Positions 33,601 through 45,329 of a stretch of DNA of 64,000 nt are shown piece by piece. Every line of letters starts with the position of its first letter. Position 1 is the stretch's first letter. The position numbers and the translations under genes are program-made. The notes under the pieces are model-generated. The model searched no databases. It was not told the DNA's origin and saw only the letters and a program-made list of their open reading frames with translations. Origin of the DNA: Gracilariopsis chorda (Eukaryota; Rhodophyta; Florideophyceae; Gracilariales; Gracilariaceae); assembly GCA_003194525.1 (NCBI GenBank), contig NBIV01000173.1:62001-126000 (forward strand), in the 5' to 3' direction.

Positions 33601-34640
33601 GAAAGGTTGTCCGCGTCGGGCGGCGCTCCCGTTGGCTCGCGCTCCATCTGCACACGCGCGAGCGCACAGCGACGCGCACGTGTCATGCGCGCCGTTCGCG
33701 AGGCGCCACAATGCGTCACGCATCGCCCACTCGTCGACCCCTTTGCTCCCCCCCCCCCAGCGCCTTACGCGCCCCGACGCGTGCCGCTGTGCTCGTCCGC
33801 AGCCCGCTGTAAGCACACTTTCCGCCCCGCCAATTGGCCGCCGCCACCCTCCGCGCTGCCGCCCGCCAACCACCCCCTCCCCGACCCCGCACCACGCACC
33901 GCCGTGCGCTTGTTTGTCGCCACTCAAAGCTCCCTTTCCCCGTGCCCCGCTCTCACACTCACCACCCCCCCCCCTCGCTCCGCCCACTCGTACCTTGTTG
34001 TTCTCGCCGCTGCCCCGCCTTCCTGCCCCACCCCCACCCCCCCCCCCAACAAATACATGCTCTGCCCCGCCCCATCCCTCATCCCACCCACCCCACTGCG
34101 GCTCACTCCTCCACTCAACAGCGACTCCCCCACACCCACCAACTCGTCTTCCGCGTTTTCTTCCACAACCTTGGCCACCCCCACTCCTTTTCCCATTACA
34201 CTCACGCAACTGCAGCCCGAAGCCGCCCCTTCGCCACGCTCCCGCGCTTGTGTTCTTCCAATGTCAATACATGCCCCTGCCCTGCCCGCCCGATATTACC
34301 TATCGTACTCGTTCACGCACGCCAATCAATCCCCCACCTCCCAATCGCAACGGCCTGTGCTTCATTTCACAACTGTCTACCCTCCATCGCACCATTCATA
34401 GCACCAGTTGAACCATGCTCAACATACAGCTCGATACTACAGCATCGCTTACCGCCACAACATTTACCAGCTCACGCCAACTTTTTTTTCCACCTCGCAT
34501 GACCCAGTGCACCGCAACGCCCCGCGCTGCCCTCGATTTCGGATACGCTCCCCACCCACATATCTAGCATACGCACTCGAGTTGGTTCACCCCTCTCGTC
34601 ACACTTCGCATTCATAAACGTTACACACGTGTCTACCGCC
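33600..34640 (+). other. C-rich region divergent to the zinc-finger gene
   Basis: From about 33.7 to 34.6 kb the plus strand is strongly C-rich and G-poor, the mirror image of the neighbouring stretch. A plus-strand frame (33452-34411, 319 codons) is Pro/His/Ser/Ala-rich after its first 50 codons, with no domain. It may be a divergent transcript, such as a leader or non-coding RNA, but I see no protein I can support. Confidence 0.4.
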
Positions 34641-35838
34641 CTTCGTACAATACCACCTTGCCCTCACAATATATAACTTATTAGTTTATTATTACTAGAA
34701 ATAGAGCATTTATGCTACACAAATTCTCGTGGAAGTAGTACCCACGACTGACACGAACACTATGAGATTTCTTCGGATAAAGCACGCTTGCAGGGTAGAG
34801 CGTCTCCGCCAACGTCCATAAAAAAGCAAAAATAATATTATTATTTGATCGCGGCGCATACGATAATGGGGGTCCCAAGAAAACACAAAAGCGCAAACCT
34901 GTTTCTTCGTTATCTGGCTTTCCAGAGATTTGTTTCACATTCTATTTAGCAGAAGAAAAGCACATTGAGCAAGCACCCAAAGTCATGGGCTCCCGTGCAA
35001 ATGCATCCAAAATCAAACTCATATGTAGCCTTTTCAATCATTGTATTTGCGGTTTCAGAAGACGCTCAATTACATCTCCACCTATGCAGTAAATTAACAA
35101 AGGAGTGTCTATCATAGCAAATACTGGGTCCATAATTCCTATTTCTTAGGTCGTACTTTTGTGTCACAAAACGAGATAAATTTCTAAGTATCGTAACGCC
35201 GTTGAACAATCGCTAAATTTTTCAGCCAAAGTTCCAACATAGTGTCACCTGATCATCCAAATGATCAATTGTATTCAGTATCATGTTTCTCAAATCTTTC
35301 TATGTTCTAAAATTAAATTACCAATGACGAAAAAATCAGTTCTATTATTCATATCTTATTCAACATTTTTATCTATACCGCAGAAGGTTGAGAAAATAAC
35401 CTAAGCAAATGTTCTTTAGCAAGAACTTAGTAAAATAGAAAGCATAAATATCTTTATCAAAAAAGACTTTTCACTACGTAAAACAAAATATCATTCCCAT
35501 TAAATTTATAATAATACTAAAATAATAGTGTAAAGTCCGGGCTTTGTTAAAAAAGTTACATGCTATTTGCTACGTACGAATAGAAACGAAGCTAAGAAAG
35601 GAAATTTAGCTATGATTTTTTATTGCTCAAAATGTTCTTAATCCTTTCATAACAAGTGATAATGATCCTTTTTTTTGATTTTGGCATTTTAATTAAAGCC
35701 CTTATAAAGATTTGTCATCAAACTTATGGCCATTTATATACACCCAAAGAGTGTAATGTAACGAATTGGGTGTCAAGTACCAGTGAGGTAGTCTGTTTGG
35801 AAAAACTTTGGCGGGAGCACGACGAGGGCTCGAATTGA
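34641..35838. other. AT-rich spacer, no recognised gene
   Basis: The stretch is low in complexity and AT-rich throughout, with only short frames. No RNA gene or mobile element is recognised. Element 3 begins at its right edge. Confidence 0.45.
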
Positions 35839-35839
35839 A

Positions 35840-38450
35840 GGGTGGGAGTTGCATAAACCGAATTAGTGGGCCAGCATCAAACCATCAGAGACACAACGTA
35901 ACCAAACGGGCTTACCATAAGCCATCGGTAGTGTTGGTAGTACGAGCACACACGGGTTAGTAAAGCCTGAAATAGTCTTAGCTAAACCAAGAGGTTGACT
36001 GGAGAAACCAGTTTTTATCACACTTAGCCAAGAGGTGCTTGCGTTTACCATGCTTGGTGAGGGAGCGCTGCACCCACCTAAGGGGTGAGCGAAGCTCAAC
36101 CTCATGTTCAGTCGGCTACGTGGAATATGTTGGGGCCAGCCTAGTGGCATGGCTTCACACCACAGTAGGGGGGTCTCACTACCTATCTAAAACAATTAAA
36201 TAATTTTCTAAAATAGTTAGTTAGGCACTCTAACCCACGTGGCACACTCACCAATTGGTCCAGCGCGCGTTGCACTGCCCATGTGATCAGATCTCACTGT
36301 ATCACAGACCCCTATCCTACGGACAGGCACGCCCTCGTGGCTGTACACCGTGACCCAGTGAATTCGGGTCCCTGCATCAGGCACCTCTACCTTCGGTAAG
36401 TATTAACGCTTCGGGCTATTGTGGGTGCAACGTGCGGTCGCCACGCCAATGCCAGTTGGTCTCCTTCCCAATTGGTTAGTCGTGATTCGAGACGTCATGC
36501 GTCCCCCACCCGAAGAAGTGGTAACCATTTTGGACCCGGAAGAGCAAGAGGCCTCGCCAGCACATCCAGCAATTGGTTCTGGGGAGGCGCCACCACGGCG
36601 TCATGTTCCTCTAACGTCAACACAGGGCATTGATTCCAAGGGAGATGGGCCAGATACCCACTCAGTTCACTCCGGGCAGAGGGAACCATCTTCCACCCTT
36701 CGGCGTTTTCTCCGTGCCTCGAGGCCATTCACCGATGGGTCGCAGCCAACAGGCGATGGGGCTCCTCCAGCGGTCACGGAACCAAGTCCCGATACCTATT
36801 TTACCATTCAGAACGATTCCCCTGGTCGGTCTCTTCCCTCTTCGCCCACCAGATTTCACACAGGCCCAATTGGTTTGGCTCCCGCAATGAATTGTCACCC
36901 TCGGACGAGTCCCTACGGGACATTTCCAAAAGTTTTACCCGCTTCCAACCCCGAGGAGGTTCGCAGACTCCGAATGGTGGTCGAAGCCGCGGTCGCGGAC
37001 ACCCTTCAGCGTCTCAGAGCAACTATCCAGACGCGGTTCCGATTTCTGGGACTTTTCAAACCGCTCCGGCAGCTGCTTCTCCTATGGGTTAACCGAGTCC
37101 GCCTCATCTTTTCGTTGGTGAACTAGTCCACCGCCAACGTGGTTATGGAACCGCTCTAAAGGACGTTGACCCCCGCATCTTCGATTCCAATTATTTGCCT
37201 ATCAATACCAACTCGGTTCAGGCTCCGAACGAATAACGTCGACCCTCCGTGGACTCCTATGTCACTTAGAGCTGATTGGATTACGAACGCCTAGCGCAGA
37301 TTCCTACCTATAGGGCTCCTCAAATACCTGGTAGCCAAAACTGGCAGCTTAACGGATTGGCGGTGTTTGATTCCAAACGGCGTCATACACCCTTCGTCTA
37401 TATTATACCTCCAATGGTTCCGTCTGACCTGCCCTTCGTCCGCGGTCCCCAAGAGGTGAAATACTTCTGCTGAGTGGTATGGTCCGTATACGATATGGGT
37501 CCGCATTCTTCGCCAGTGCGGTGTGACTTTGACTTTGTTTGCTTCGACAACTTTTGCATACCAACTGGTTCATGGATCGTGAAAGGTTGGCTGGGGACTC
37601 GGCTGGCGAGTCCCACCCTCGTCACCGCCGGGCCAACGTGCGGACTATGCACACGCACAACCTAGTGGAATTCTTCTCGCAAGACGATGCGAGGCGCCGT
37701 GAGATGTATGTGCCACGACCAAGTTGGTGGGAGCATTACGAAGTATGTCAGTTCTTTGACGTCCCAACCCCTCCAGTTTTAGCCTACTTTGGCATTGCTA
37801 TTATAGATAGCTCTCTTTGTGCAGGTACCGTTTGGACCACTGCCCTTGCAGATTTTGCGATCATGAAGCCTCTTCTATCCCTTCAGACGGCTCCAGAGGG
37901 CGTGAGTTGGCCTATCCGGTCTAATAATCCTACCTTTCCGGCTCACTCTCTTTATCCTGTTGTTCGTATCTTTCGTGTGTCGAAGCACCTGGTGGAGATC
38001 ATACGCGACGAACTTGGCGTAGAAAACCTGGTAAAAGATACACCGTACTCGGTCAAAGAGCTCACCGCCATTTTGGATGCAGCTGAAAACTACCCCTGGA
38101 GAGCAGGCCAGGCCTGAACGGTATGGAACCATAAGGAACTCCACATAGCTACGAAGGAGGAGCAGAGCGTCCCAGGTCATCTTGTCGATCAGGAAGATGG
38201 GGACCAAGCGGACGTTGCTATGCCCCAATCGGTTATCGAGTCCCCCGCGGTGCCTGCGAGCGTCCCTGTGGCGGCTACTTCACCTACTACGGTCGTGCCT
38301 CCTACTGGTCGTGGAAGTCCATCCACTCCAGTTGGTCAGGCTATTGCTGGTACATTCCTATCCGTTCCAGTAGTCGGCTGTTTGGTTCCATGCGATGGCA
38401 GGCACCTGAACGGTATCGAAAGTGCATTGCACCAACTCCATCATGGTTGT
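35840..38450 (-). mobile_element. Element 3: partial gypsy relative with LTR-like end and antisense gene homologue
   Basis: The layout mirrors the 3' end of element 2 in the same (minus) orientation. An LTR-like block lies at about 35840-36410, with an AT-rich core (AATTAAATAATTTT near 36190) matching in position that of the other LTRs. It is followed on the plus strand by coding sequence homologous to the antisense gene of elements 1 and 2. No pol is seen; the element seems to have lost it, or to have been cut by the LTR that begins at 38531. It is older than elements 1 and 2 and broken in several places. Confidence 0.5.
36419..38450 (+). mobile_element. Element 3 copy of the antisense gene family (distant)
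   Basis: A Pro/Ser-rich N-terminal part (about 36.42-37.13 kb) is followed by a core (about 37.65-38.1 kb). There YVPRPSWWEHYEVC and PPVLAYFGIAI align with YVALPEWWRFHEAC and PPVLTYLGSLL of the element 1 protein, keeping the spacing between the blocks and a following Trp. A Pro/Thr-rich C-terminal part follows. It is a broken fossil and much further diverged than the copies in elements 1 and 2. Confidence 0.55.
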
Positions 38451-38530
38451 CTACGGTACTTCAACCAAACAGGTTTTCCGAAAGCAATTGCGGCCATTGA
38501 TGACCTGACAAGTTACCTTCCGCTCTTGGC

Positions 38531-39182
38531 TGTTAGAATTAGTTATTATTTACATTTCTTTGAATATAGTTGGCTCTAGCATCACTTCTAACATGCACAA
38601 CCCAGCTAGTTTTATTCTACTTGATCTCCCGAAGAGATCGGGTACCCATTTGCAATGCCAAACTGGCCTCAAAGCCGAGTTGACATCTTCTTGACACCCT
38701 GTCAATATGAAATGACAACACGTTCTTGTCAGAGAAGTCTGGGTTGACCACGTGGACATATTGGCTCCAAATTACACGGTGCCTACTACTCACAACGTTG
38801 ACAAACACTTCACATGGTACAGAAGGGATCGAACGGTCAATGAAGATTCCGGAGGGAGTCGTTCCAAGTCATCACTGGCACCCTGGGTCCATGCCAAATC
38901 ATCAAGACCTTGTCTGATGCCAAGTCATCAGCATTGATGGTATTTGCCAAGCCCTAAAACGATCAGATCTGGCACTGAACCCGGTAAACCGGTCGCGTAC
39001 AGAGGCCAGCACGAACACCAAGCGTCAAAATGTTTGACTCGGACGAATTCTAATCGACTAGTGGCATTGATAGACCTAGACTAGAAACTCTATATAAACC
39101 CCGATGGATGTACCGAACTTCTAACTCGGATCATCACTATCTACTTCCAACCAATTCAACCACTGCACCTTTGTTCCTAGCA
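38531..39182 (+). repeat. Old LTR, copy 2 of a 650-680 bp family
   Basis: The sequence is alignable end to end with 10909-11592: TGTTAGAATTAG start, GATCTCCCGAAGAGATC hairpin, a TATA box (TATATAAACCC near 39092) and a GTTCCTAGCA end. Similarity stops at both edges in both copies, which fixes the ends. It may be a 5' LTR of a plus-strand element whose interior is the next entry, or a solitary LTR. Confidence 0.65.
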
Positions 39183-39746
39183 TTGGCACGGCGGGAGGCT
39201 CAAAACGATGGCCTCCGCTGCTTCCGGGACCAATTCCAGCACGCGCTGTACCAGGCGGTGACTTACCATGTAGGAGCTCGTCCTCAGATAATTGACGATA
39301 CGGCCTGGGCTGGTACGTCTTGTAACCAACAGGCTGCCTTGGAGCTGAGTCAACCATTCGGCGTTCCAGTCGCGACCATACCAACCGGCTTTCAACTACC
39401 AACTTTCATTGGCTTCTATTCCCACCCAGGAGTTCCGTCCATGGCTCCGTCCGGTTCTGCGCCCCCTTTAGCTCAACTGAAGCAGACCCATCCGTTGTAT
39501 CCCAATCGTTCTCCACCGATTTCTGTTAAACAGGCTTTCCGAGCTGGTGAAGCTGGTCCCTAGACTGGTCCGTCTCCCATGGCGGGTACTACTCCTGGTG
39601 GTGGATCCAGTGCCGGAGGGTCGATCGGTCGTGGACGTGGCTGGGGATGGAATCCGCCAGGGCGTACGGTACCTCTCGGTCGGGGGAGTGGATGGGACGG
39701 ATATGGTACTTGATCTCAGTCTGGTTATGTTCCTAAAGACGCGATT
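39183..39746 (+). mobile_element. Possible leader/gag-like interior after the old LTR
   Basis: Right after the LTR comes TTGGCACGGCGGGAGG, which could be a primer binding site because it begins with TGG. Plus-strand frames follow with even composition (around LRCFRDQFQHALYQAVTYHV) and then a Gly/Arg-rich stretch (SIGRGRGWGWNPPGR), as seen in nucleic-acid-binding Gag proteins. Nothing identifies the family with certainty. It ends where the interrupted gene begins. Confidence 0.35.
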
Positions 39747-40103
39747 TCTTCGTCACCCTTGCACTATCTTGTGTACGATGAACGACTCAGAAATGTCCTC
39801 AAGTATCGCTCTGGCGATCCGAATTCCTTTCTGCGTTTGTGCGTCGGTGACAAAGCTCTGCTTCCTAACCCGCTTGTCAGCGTCTTTTCTCTGCATGGCA
39901 TTCTTGCGGTACTTGCTCCTGGCAGCATTTAACGTGCTTGTGAGCTACAGCGACACCCTTGCTATGCGGGGACGTGTTTCATCATCATTGAATTTGAGTG
40001 TTGCGTACTTGGTTACGATCTGCAGGGCATTGCAATTCGAGGTCACAGTGCATGAATATGAAGTGGTGATAAAGTAGTTCAAAAACACCTTGACAAGGTC
40101 CTC
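39747..40103 (-). pseudogene. Unrecognised gene interrupted by element 2: 3' part
   Basis: Read on the minus strand, this is the continuation, in the same phase, of the coding-like sequence at 51216-51406. The reading enters at the target duplication (VKVFLNYFITTSYSC) and goes on as a basic, helical sequence (around SKYRKNAMQRKDADKRVRKQ) that ends at a stop at 39747-39749. One amber codon lies inside, so the gene was perhaps already decayed or is spliced. The family is not recognised. See the 5' part beyond element 2. Confidence 0.5.
40099..40103. repeat. Target-site duplication of element 2, left copy
   Basis: TCCTC lies directly outside the left LTR and is repeated exactly at 51216-51220 outside the right LTR. 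A 5-bp duplication is usual for gypsy integrase. Confidence 0.9.
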
Positions 40104-40839
40104 TGTGGTATTCCACTAATGCCTGTAAGGGCCTCGGTAGCGGGATGGAAAGCCACAAACGAACCACGAATGTGGGTGTTGCCTTGCGGGCAACGGGGCT
40201 AGAAGATCAGTGCCAAGGTGGGAGCACCAGCAGTACGAATTTCACGTGTGTGAACAGCCTATCCGAGAGCGGAGACTCAGCGTAGCCAAAAGATAAGAGT
40301 ATCAGACGGTCCTGTGGCAAACAAAACAATATCAATAAGCAAAAGAGCAAAACGCGAACAGTCAGCTGTAAAACACGTGAGGATATCCTCGGAACAAAGA
40401 GCTATAGCTCAGAAACGATTAAGTACTGATACTATAGGTGCCCCTGTGTCGTAAACGACTTAGGATTCCTGACGGTCTGACCAAAGGGTCAAGAGCTCAG
40501 GGTGTTGGTTGGCCTTCGCCTCCCTCACCTGGGCAGGTCGCCCTTTACTAGGCTGCGAAGCCATTCAATAGTCTGACAGTAGTGTCTAAATGTGTGGCTC
40601 TCCACTAACTAAAATAATAAAATATAAGAAATTAATTAATTAATTAGTGGCGGCCCACTACAGTACCATGCACAGCACTGCAGTGCCAGATTACCATCTA
40701 TGGTTCACATTCCTCCATAAAGGGGTTACATTCATAGTCCTTGTTGTACAGCCATGTACTGTAGCACCATACTATGAATGTCGTCCTCGACTCAGCTCAC
40801 GATCCGGCATACCGATACCAATGCATTCCAAATGCTACA
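40104..40839 (-). repeat. Element 2 3' LTR
   Basis: This 736-bp LTR has top-strand ends TGTGGTATTCC and AATGCTACA. It is repeated at 50480-51215 with about 17-18 differences. It includes an AATTAATTAATTAATTAG block. Confidence 0.95.
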
Positions 40840-40852
40840 TATCCCCCCCGTT
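40840..40852 (-). other. Element 2 polypurine tract
   Basis: Top-strand TATCCCCCCCG borders the 3' LTR, that is CGGGGGGGATA on the minus strand. It matches in form and place the tract of element 1. Confidence 0.85.
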
Positions 40853-40880
40853 AAGCGCGGAGCATCGCGACGCAAGAGTC

Positions 40881-40918
40881 CATAAATACGCGGTCTGTCC
40901 TCCGGTCTTCCGGTTTCC
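40881..40918 (+). promoter_or_regulatory. TATA-like box and conserved motif before the antisense gene of element 2
   Basis: CATAAATACGCGG starts at 40881, about 60 bp before the ATG, followed by TCTGTCCTCCGGTCTTCCGG. The same string of motifs (TATA, GCG, TCTGTC, two CCGG blocks) precedes the antisense gene of element 1, on the opposite strand of the window but the same side of the element. Confidence 0.65.
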
Positions 40919-40942
40919 TTTCCTTCACAACGACAATCACGA

Positions 40943-42570
40943 ATGAAGCAAGCTTCAAACTCTGACGAACAGTGCGTTCCTTTTTCAATGACTCCGAACA
41001 ATCCGTTCTATACATCGCAGTCGAACCACGACATGCAGATCCCGACGTCCGGGGTCAATCATCCCGCAGTGGCACCTGCTTTCTCGACAACGCCTCTGCC
41101 TCAAGGGCATCAACCTTACGCTCCAGCGTACCTCTCTTCGACTGCGCGAATCAATGAGCCGTCTGCGGCGAGCGTACAGAACTTTCCGCAGTACGCCGAT
41201 CTGGTTGGGAAAAATCCTCTGCAGCATACTGCAATCTTCGCCCAAGCTCTTTGGTTCTATCCCGTGGCGGTCCGCGATGAAGGTCTGATCAATCAGTACC
41301 TCGTGGCGGGGCGCCTTCCCGATGGTCTTCCGATGTACGCGGTCTACAACGAGGATTGGCTTACGCACTGTGCGCTTCCAGATAACGCGATATCGCGACG
41401 TCGTGGTGATGCCATGGTTCAGGCTCGTACGAGGTTCACTCGGTTGGTATATCAGCAGATGCGCCCCACAATCAGTACATTACCTCTAGATGAGGATTGG
41501 AACATGGATACATGGGCAGCCCGTACCAACGGCGATGCGTACCCGTACCTCGAGAACCTTGCAAACTTGGACGTTCGTCAATAGAGGTCTCGCACGACCG
41601 TCGACAACGCAGCTCTCTGCTTCGATCAACCCTTGTTGCGCGCCGAATTCCAGTTTCTTCGAAAACGGGATATCCCGTACTGAGAGTTCCCTCGTTGGGA
41701 GAGGAGAATGAGGTCACGTCTCGGGTATCTGGTACCATATCAAATGTTTGAGATCGACAGCAATCGCCGATTTGCGCGTGACGGACGCTACGTTATCATT
41801 CCAGCTCACTGGAACACCATCGAGAGTCCTCGTGGTTGCCCGACGGAGTTACTTCCAGTACTCACCTACTATGTCTCCGAGCTAGAAAAAAGTCCGTATT
41901 CTGGATACTGGGTCGTGGTCTACAGGGAATTCATCGCCAAGACGGCGTGTTACATCCTGTGTGATGTATACGACACATATCTATTATGGTACATGACGCC
42001 GGTAGCACGGCAGCTAGCGAGATCACTCGATTGTTCCGTTGTGTTGGGTTCAAGTGTTAACCAGGCCGACTTTCACCATCTTCTAGATGTTATGGACCAA
42101 GTTAACTGGGATCTAGTTCCGAATGAACATCGCGCTCGCGGCAGCTTGGCCTTGAGTGCCGACCATGCTCCTGGACGGACCAGTAACCAAGGTGGCGATT
42201 TCATCTGGTAAGACCCCTGGACTCGTGAACATGTCACAACTGAAGCAGCTAAACATCTGCGCGAAAACCCTCGGGCGATGCCGACGAGTCAGCCTGTTGG
42301 CTATGTGTTTGAGCCGCAACCGGCAAACTCCGATGCACCCGATGACGAGGAAGGGTACGACGATCCCGTGATTGACGAAATGGACGATAGTGAATACGTC
42401 GATCTCGAAAATATAGAGGGACCGATGCCGGTGGAACAAGAAGGCTCCTGCAAACGAGACGGCGCAGCAGCAACCGACAAGCAGTGGAGAGAATAACCTC
42501 GACAACTTGAGGAATTTCCTCATTGAAACGGGGCTCCCTCCTATGCTCGTACAGGGTCAAAATCGTGCTG
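40943..42570 (+). mobile_element. Antisense-strand gene of element 2 (unknown protein, broken copy)
   Basis: The gene starts at the ATG at 40943, just inside the 3' LTR, and runs antisense to gag-pol. The homology to the element 1 protein is extensive: ALWFYPVAVRDEGLI against APWFHPVAVLNEGLV, LGYLVPYQMFEID against FGYFIPYQNVEIE, and LPVLTYYVSEL against PPVLTYLGSLL. The acidic tail (DEMDDSEYVDLENIEG) and helical C-terminus are also shared. It is a broken copy. The protein has no motif that suggests a function. Confidence 0.8.
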
Positions 42571-42869
42571 GGTTGATGCAGCTTCTCGGAAATCATATGA
42601 ACATGAGCCCTTATGGTTAACTAGGTACCTAGATTGACAATCAACCGATTATCGGTATGAATCCAAGTAAACTTGAAACCTATATCCCTCATACTTCTTT
42701 TTCCATGCGAACCATTCGCTTCTGTCTTCTTGTCTTCAAGTCCTCAGTTCTTCGTACTTTCCTACTTCATCTCCGTATGTCTTCATAACTCTTCTACTTC
42801 ATCTTTTGATGCATCTGTTTCATGAGTTCATGCGAGGACGCAGTACACTGCACACGTTAGGGGTTATCC

Positions 42870-43070
42870 GACCATCGTAGAATTGATATCCTCTGGAATA
42901 GCCGGCCCATAACGCTTGCAATAGCGATGTATATGTGACCTAGGCAGATTTTCTATGGGTTCCCATGTGTCAGACTCAGGCGGATACCTGTACCATCTGG
43001 TCCTGTACCGTAAGCAGTGATCTTCATCATCAGTATAATGATCGACGATGTCTTCCATCACATATTCTTG
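42870..43070 (-). mobile_element. Element 2 chromodomain
   Basis: On the minus strand YVMEDIVDHYTDDEDH, then YRTRWYRYPPESDTWEPIEN: the chromodomain at the end of Pol, with cage aromatics in place. It is followed by a short basic tail (HRYCKRYGPAI). Confidence 0.95.
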
Positions 43071-44430
43071 CGTCTTCGCAGTTGAGTCGTTACTGCGTAC
43101 AGTATCCCTGTGACTGGATGTTTCCTTAGGAACATCTCGTGAGAACGCGTCGACTTGCGTTGTTAAACGACTTGAATTTCCCCTCGCTGGGAGTCCCTCT
43201 ACTGCGGGGTGACGCGGAGCGGTTCCTCCACCAGTGTGGTATCTCACTAGTCTCCTAGGGTTCAGTGTCTTTGATGGCTTAGCAACAACAACATTTCCGT
43301 TCGGTTGATCCGATTTTTCTTGTGCACTGTCGACACTAACAGTCTTTAGCTGTTTGAGGCTTTTCGAAGAGGTTGGCCTCTCGTCCGGGCTTACAATAGC
43401 CGGTAGGGTTGGGGTGATCCCCTTCTTGGTGGCTGCACCAACAGACACAGAATCTGCCGACACAGTTTTCTGCACGCTATGTGGCCCTTCCACAATAGCT
43501 TCGCTCACTGTAGCGTCACTAAATGATGAAAATCCATCTTCTCTCTTCTCCGATTCCGGGATATCTTCACTGATCACAGTATCCTCCTCCGTTTGACGAA
43601 CGTCAACGTTTGGCGAGGAATCATTCACGGTGCGTTCACCTTCTTTAGCCGGCTGTGGCTCTTCACGAACGGTCCTGTCCTTTCCGCAACGTGCGGCATT
43701 TTCGGTTATCCGACCGTCATGTGACACGCTCACGTCACGCGGAGTGTTACTGGTAGGTGTAGTGCTCTCCACGGGGGTCGCCCCAACGTCGGCAATGTCG
43801 CCAGGCATCGCGCCATGGTGCGACTCAATAAATTGCGGTGACACGGAGCCGTGCCCCAAATTTGGAATGCCAAGTGGCTCTCGTGTGTGCACTGAGTAAC
43901 CGATCGGCGGTACATCCAATATTTCTGACTTTGGGAGAGGTTGCGCGGGCAACCGCTCACCCGTGTCCACACGCGTGGTATCTGCACTGGCAGGAGCATT
44001 CGGTGCGTTCACCAGAGCCTTTTGAACAGGTGCATTCACCACTCTATCGCGCCAAACACGCTCCACTTCAATTCCTCGTTTGATGACAACGGTGTCTTCG
44101 CTGAATTCAACAACTTCGTGCGGCCCTGTCGCAATCGGGGCTAGCTTGTGATGGCGTCGTCTTCCTTTCTTTTCTTCCGGCATCTTCCCGTCAGTTCTCT
44201 CCAATCTCACGATGACGTGTCTTCTAACCTGCAAATCAGGTATGGCCGGTCTGGTCGTCGCATCGTAGTTGCGTTTAGACCGTTCCTGGGCCTTTCCCAT
44301 TTGCTTAGCGACCTGCATGGCGCGTGCGCGCAGCTCGTTCCTCCATTGTAGGTGAAACAGAGCCGGGGTCGGCATGTCTTCTTTGCCATCGTCCTGCGAG
44401 CTAATCTCGAGTGGTAGAGCCGGTGGTCAG
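43071..44430 (-). mobile_element. Element 2 linker and integrase C-terminal domain
   Basis: The first part, toward 44.4 kb, holds the integrase C-terminal beta-barrel (around GPHEVVEFSEDTVVIKRG). The rest, about 400 codons, is a Thr/Ser/Pro/Asp-rich, probably disordered linker. Element 1 has a linker of similar length but unlike sequence. Confidence 0.8.
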
Positions 44431-44439
44431 CGTGACAGT

Positions 44440-45260
44440 ACCAGCTCAAACGGAGCAAACTTCGTCGTCGAATGCACCTGTGTATTGTACGCGTAGCAGA
44501 GAGTATCTGTGTACAGATCCCAGTCCTTTGGGTGGTCAGAAATGTAGTGCCAAAGAGCGGCTAGTAGAGTGCGATTGTATCGTTCTACCTGACCGTTACA
44601 CTGCGGATGATATGTCATGGTAAACACGTTCTTAACACCCAGTATCCTGCATACATCCTGAAAGAAGCGAGCAAAAAATTGCTTTCCGTTATCTGAGAGC
44701 AGATTATCCGGGGGTCCGTAGTAGTAAACCCAATGGTGGATAAAAGCTCGTGCGATCACGGGAGCGGTAATCCGTTTAAGCATAACAGTTTTCACCAGCT
44801 TCGAGAAGCGATCGGTAATTACCAAGAGGTATCTGTTTCCTCGCTTAGAGCAAATCAATTCCCCAAGTATATCTATGCACACATACTCCAAAGGCGCCTT
44901 CGCCGGAAATAGCTTCAGCGGCTTCTTCTTTTTCCACAGTTTCACTCTGTTCCTAGCGCATGTTGCGCACAACGTAGCCGTCGAGCGGCAGTCCATCGCC
45001 AATGTTGGCCAATACAAGTCTCTTCTTAGGCTTAGATAAAGCTTCGTACCCCCTGGGTGACCAGATAGCTGAGAATAATGGGCCAGATGCAGTACCTTGC
45101 TCTTGAGAGAGTGTGTTATTACAATCTGCACATAGGGTTTGGCAGTTCGAACTAATACTCGGCGATCGTCGAGACGAAAAGGTAGCACCTCCCCTCCGTT
45201 CAGACGTGAGCGGATTGCCGCACAAAAACCGTCAATGAACTGTTCCCGGAGTAGCTCCTC
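44440..45260 (-). mobile_element. Element 2 integrase
   Basis: The zinc domain (HLAHYSQLSGHPGG, then CATCARNR) and the DDE core are readable: Asp in VCIDILGEL, Asp in LSDNGKQF, Glu in NGQVERYNRT. It is closely related to the integrase of element 1 (for example FFQDVCRILGVKN against FFQDVCRILDVKN). Confidence 0.95.
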
Positions 45261-45329
45261 GAGCGTAATTCGTTCGAGCTGCCGATCAGCATCACTATCC
45301 GTTTTCTGTGCCATCAGTACATCCATGAC

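Noticed and set aside
32454-33679. Two long proline-rich minus-strand frames upstream of the zinc-finger gene
   Set aside because: They arise from the extreme strand skew, consist of Pro/Ser/His/Thr low complexity and have no domain.
33452-34411. 319-aa plus-strand frame (Pro/His/Ser/Ala-rich), with overlapping 264-aa and 222-aa frames
   Set aside because: All three plus-strand phases are open over the same C-rich DNA, which shows that openness here reflects lack of G rather than coding.
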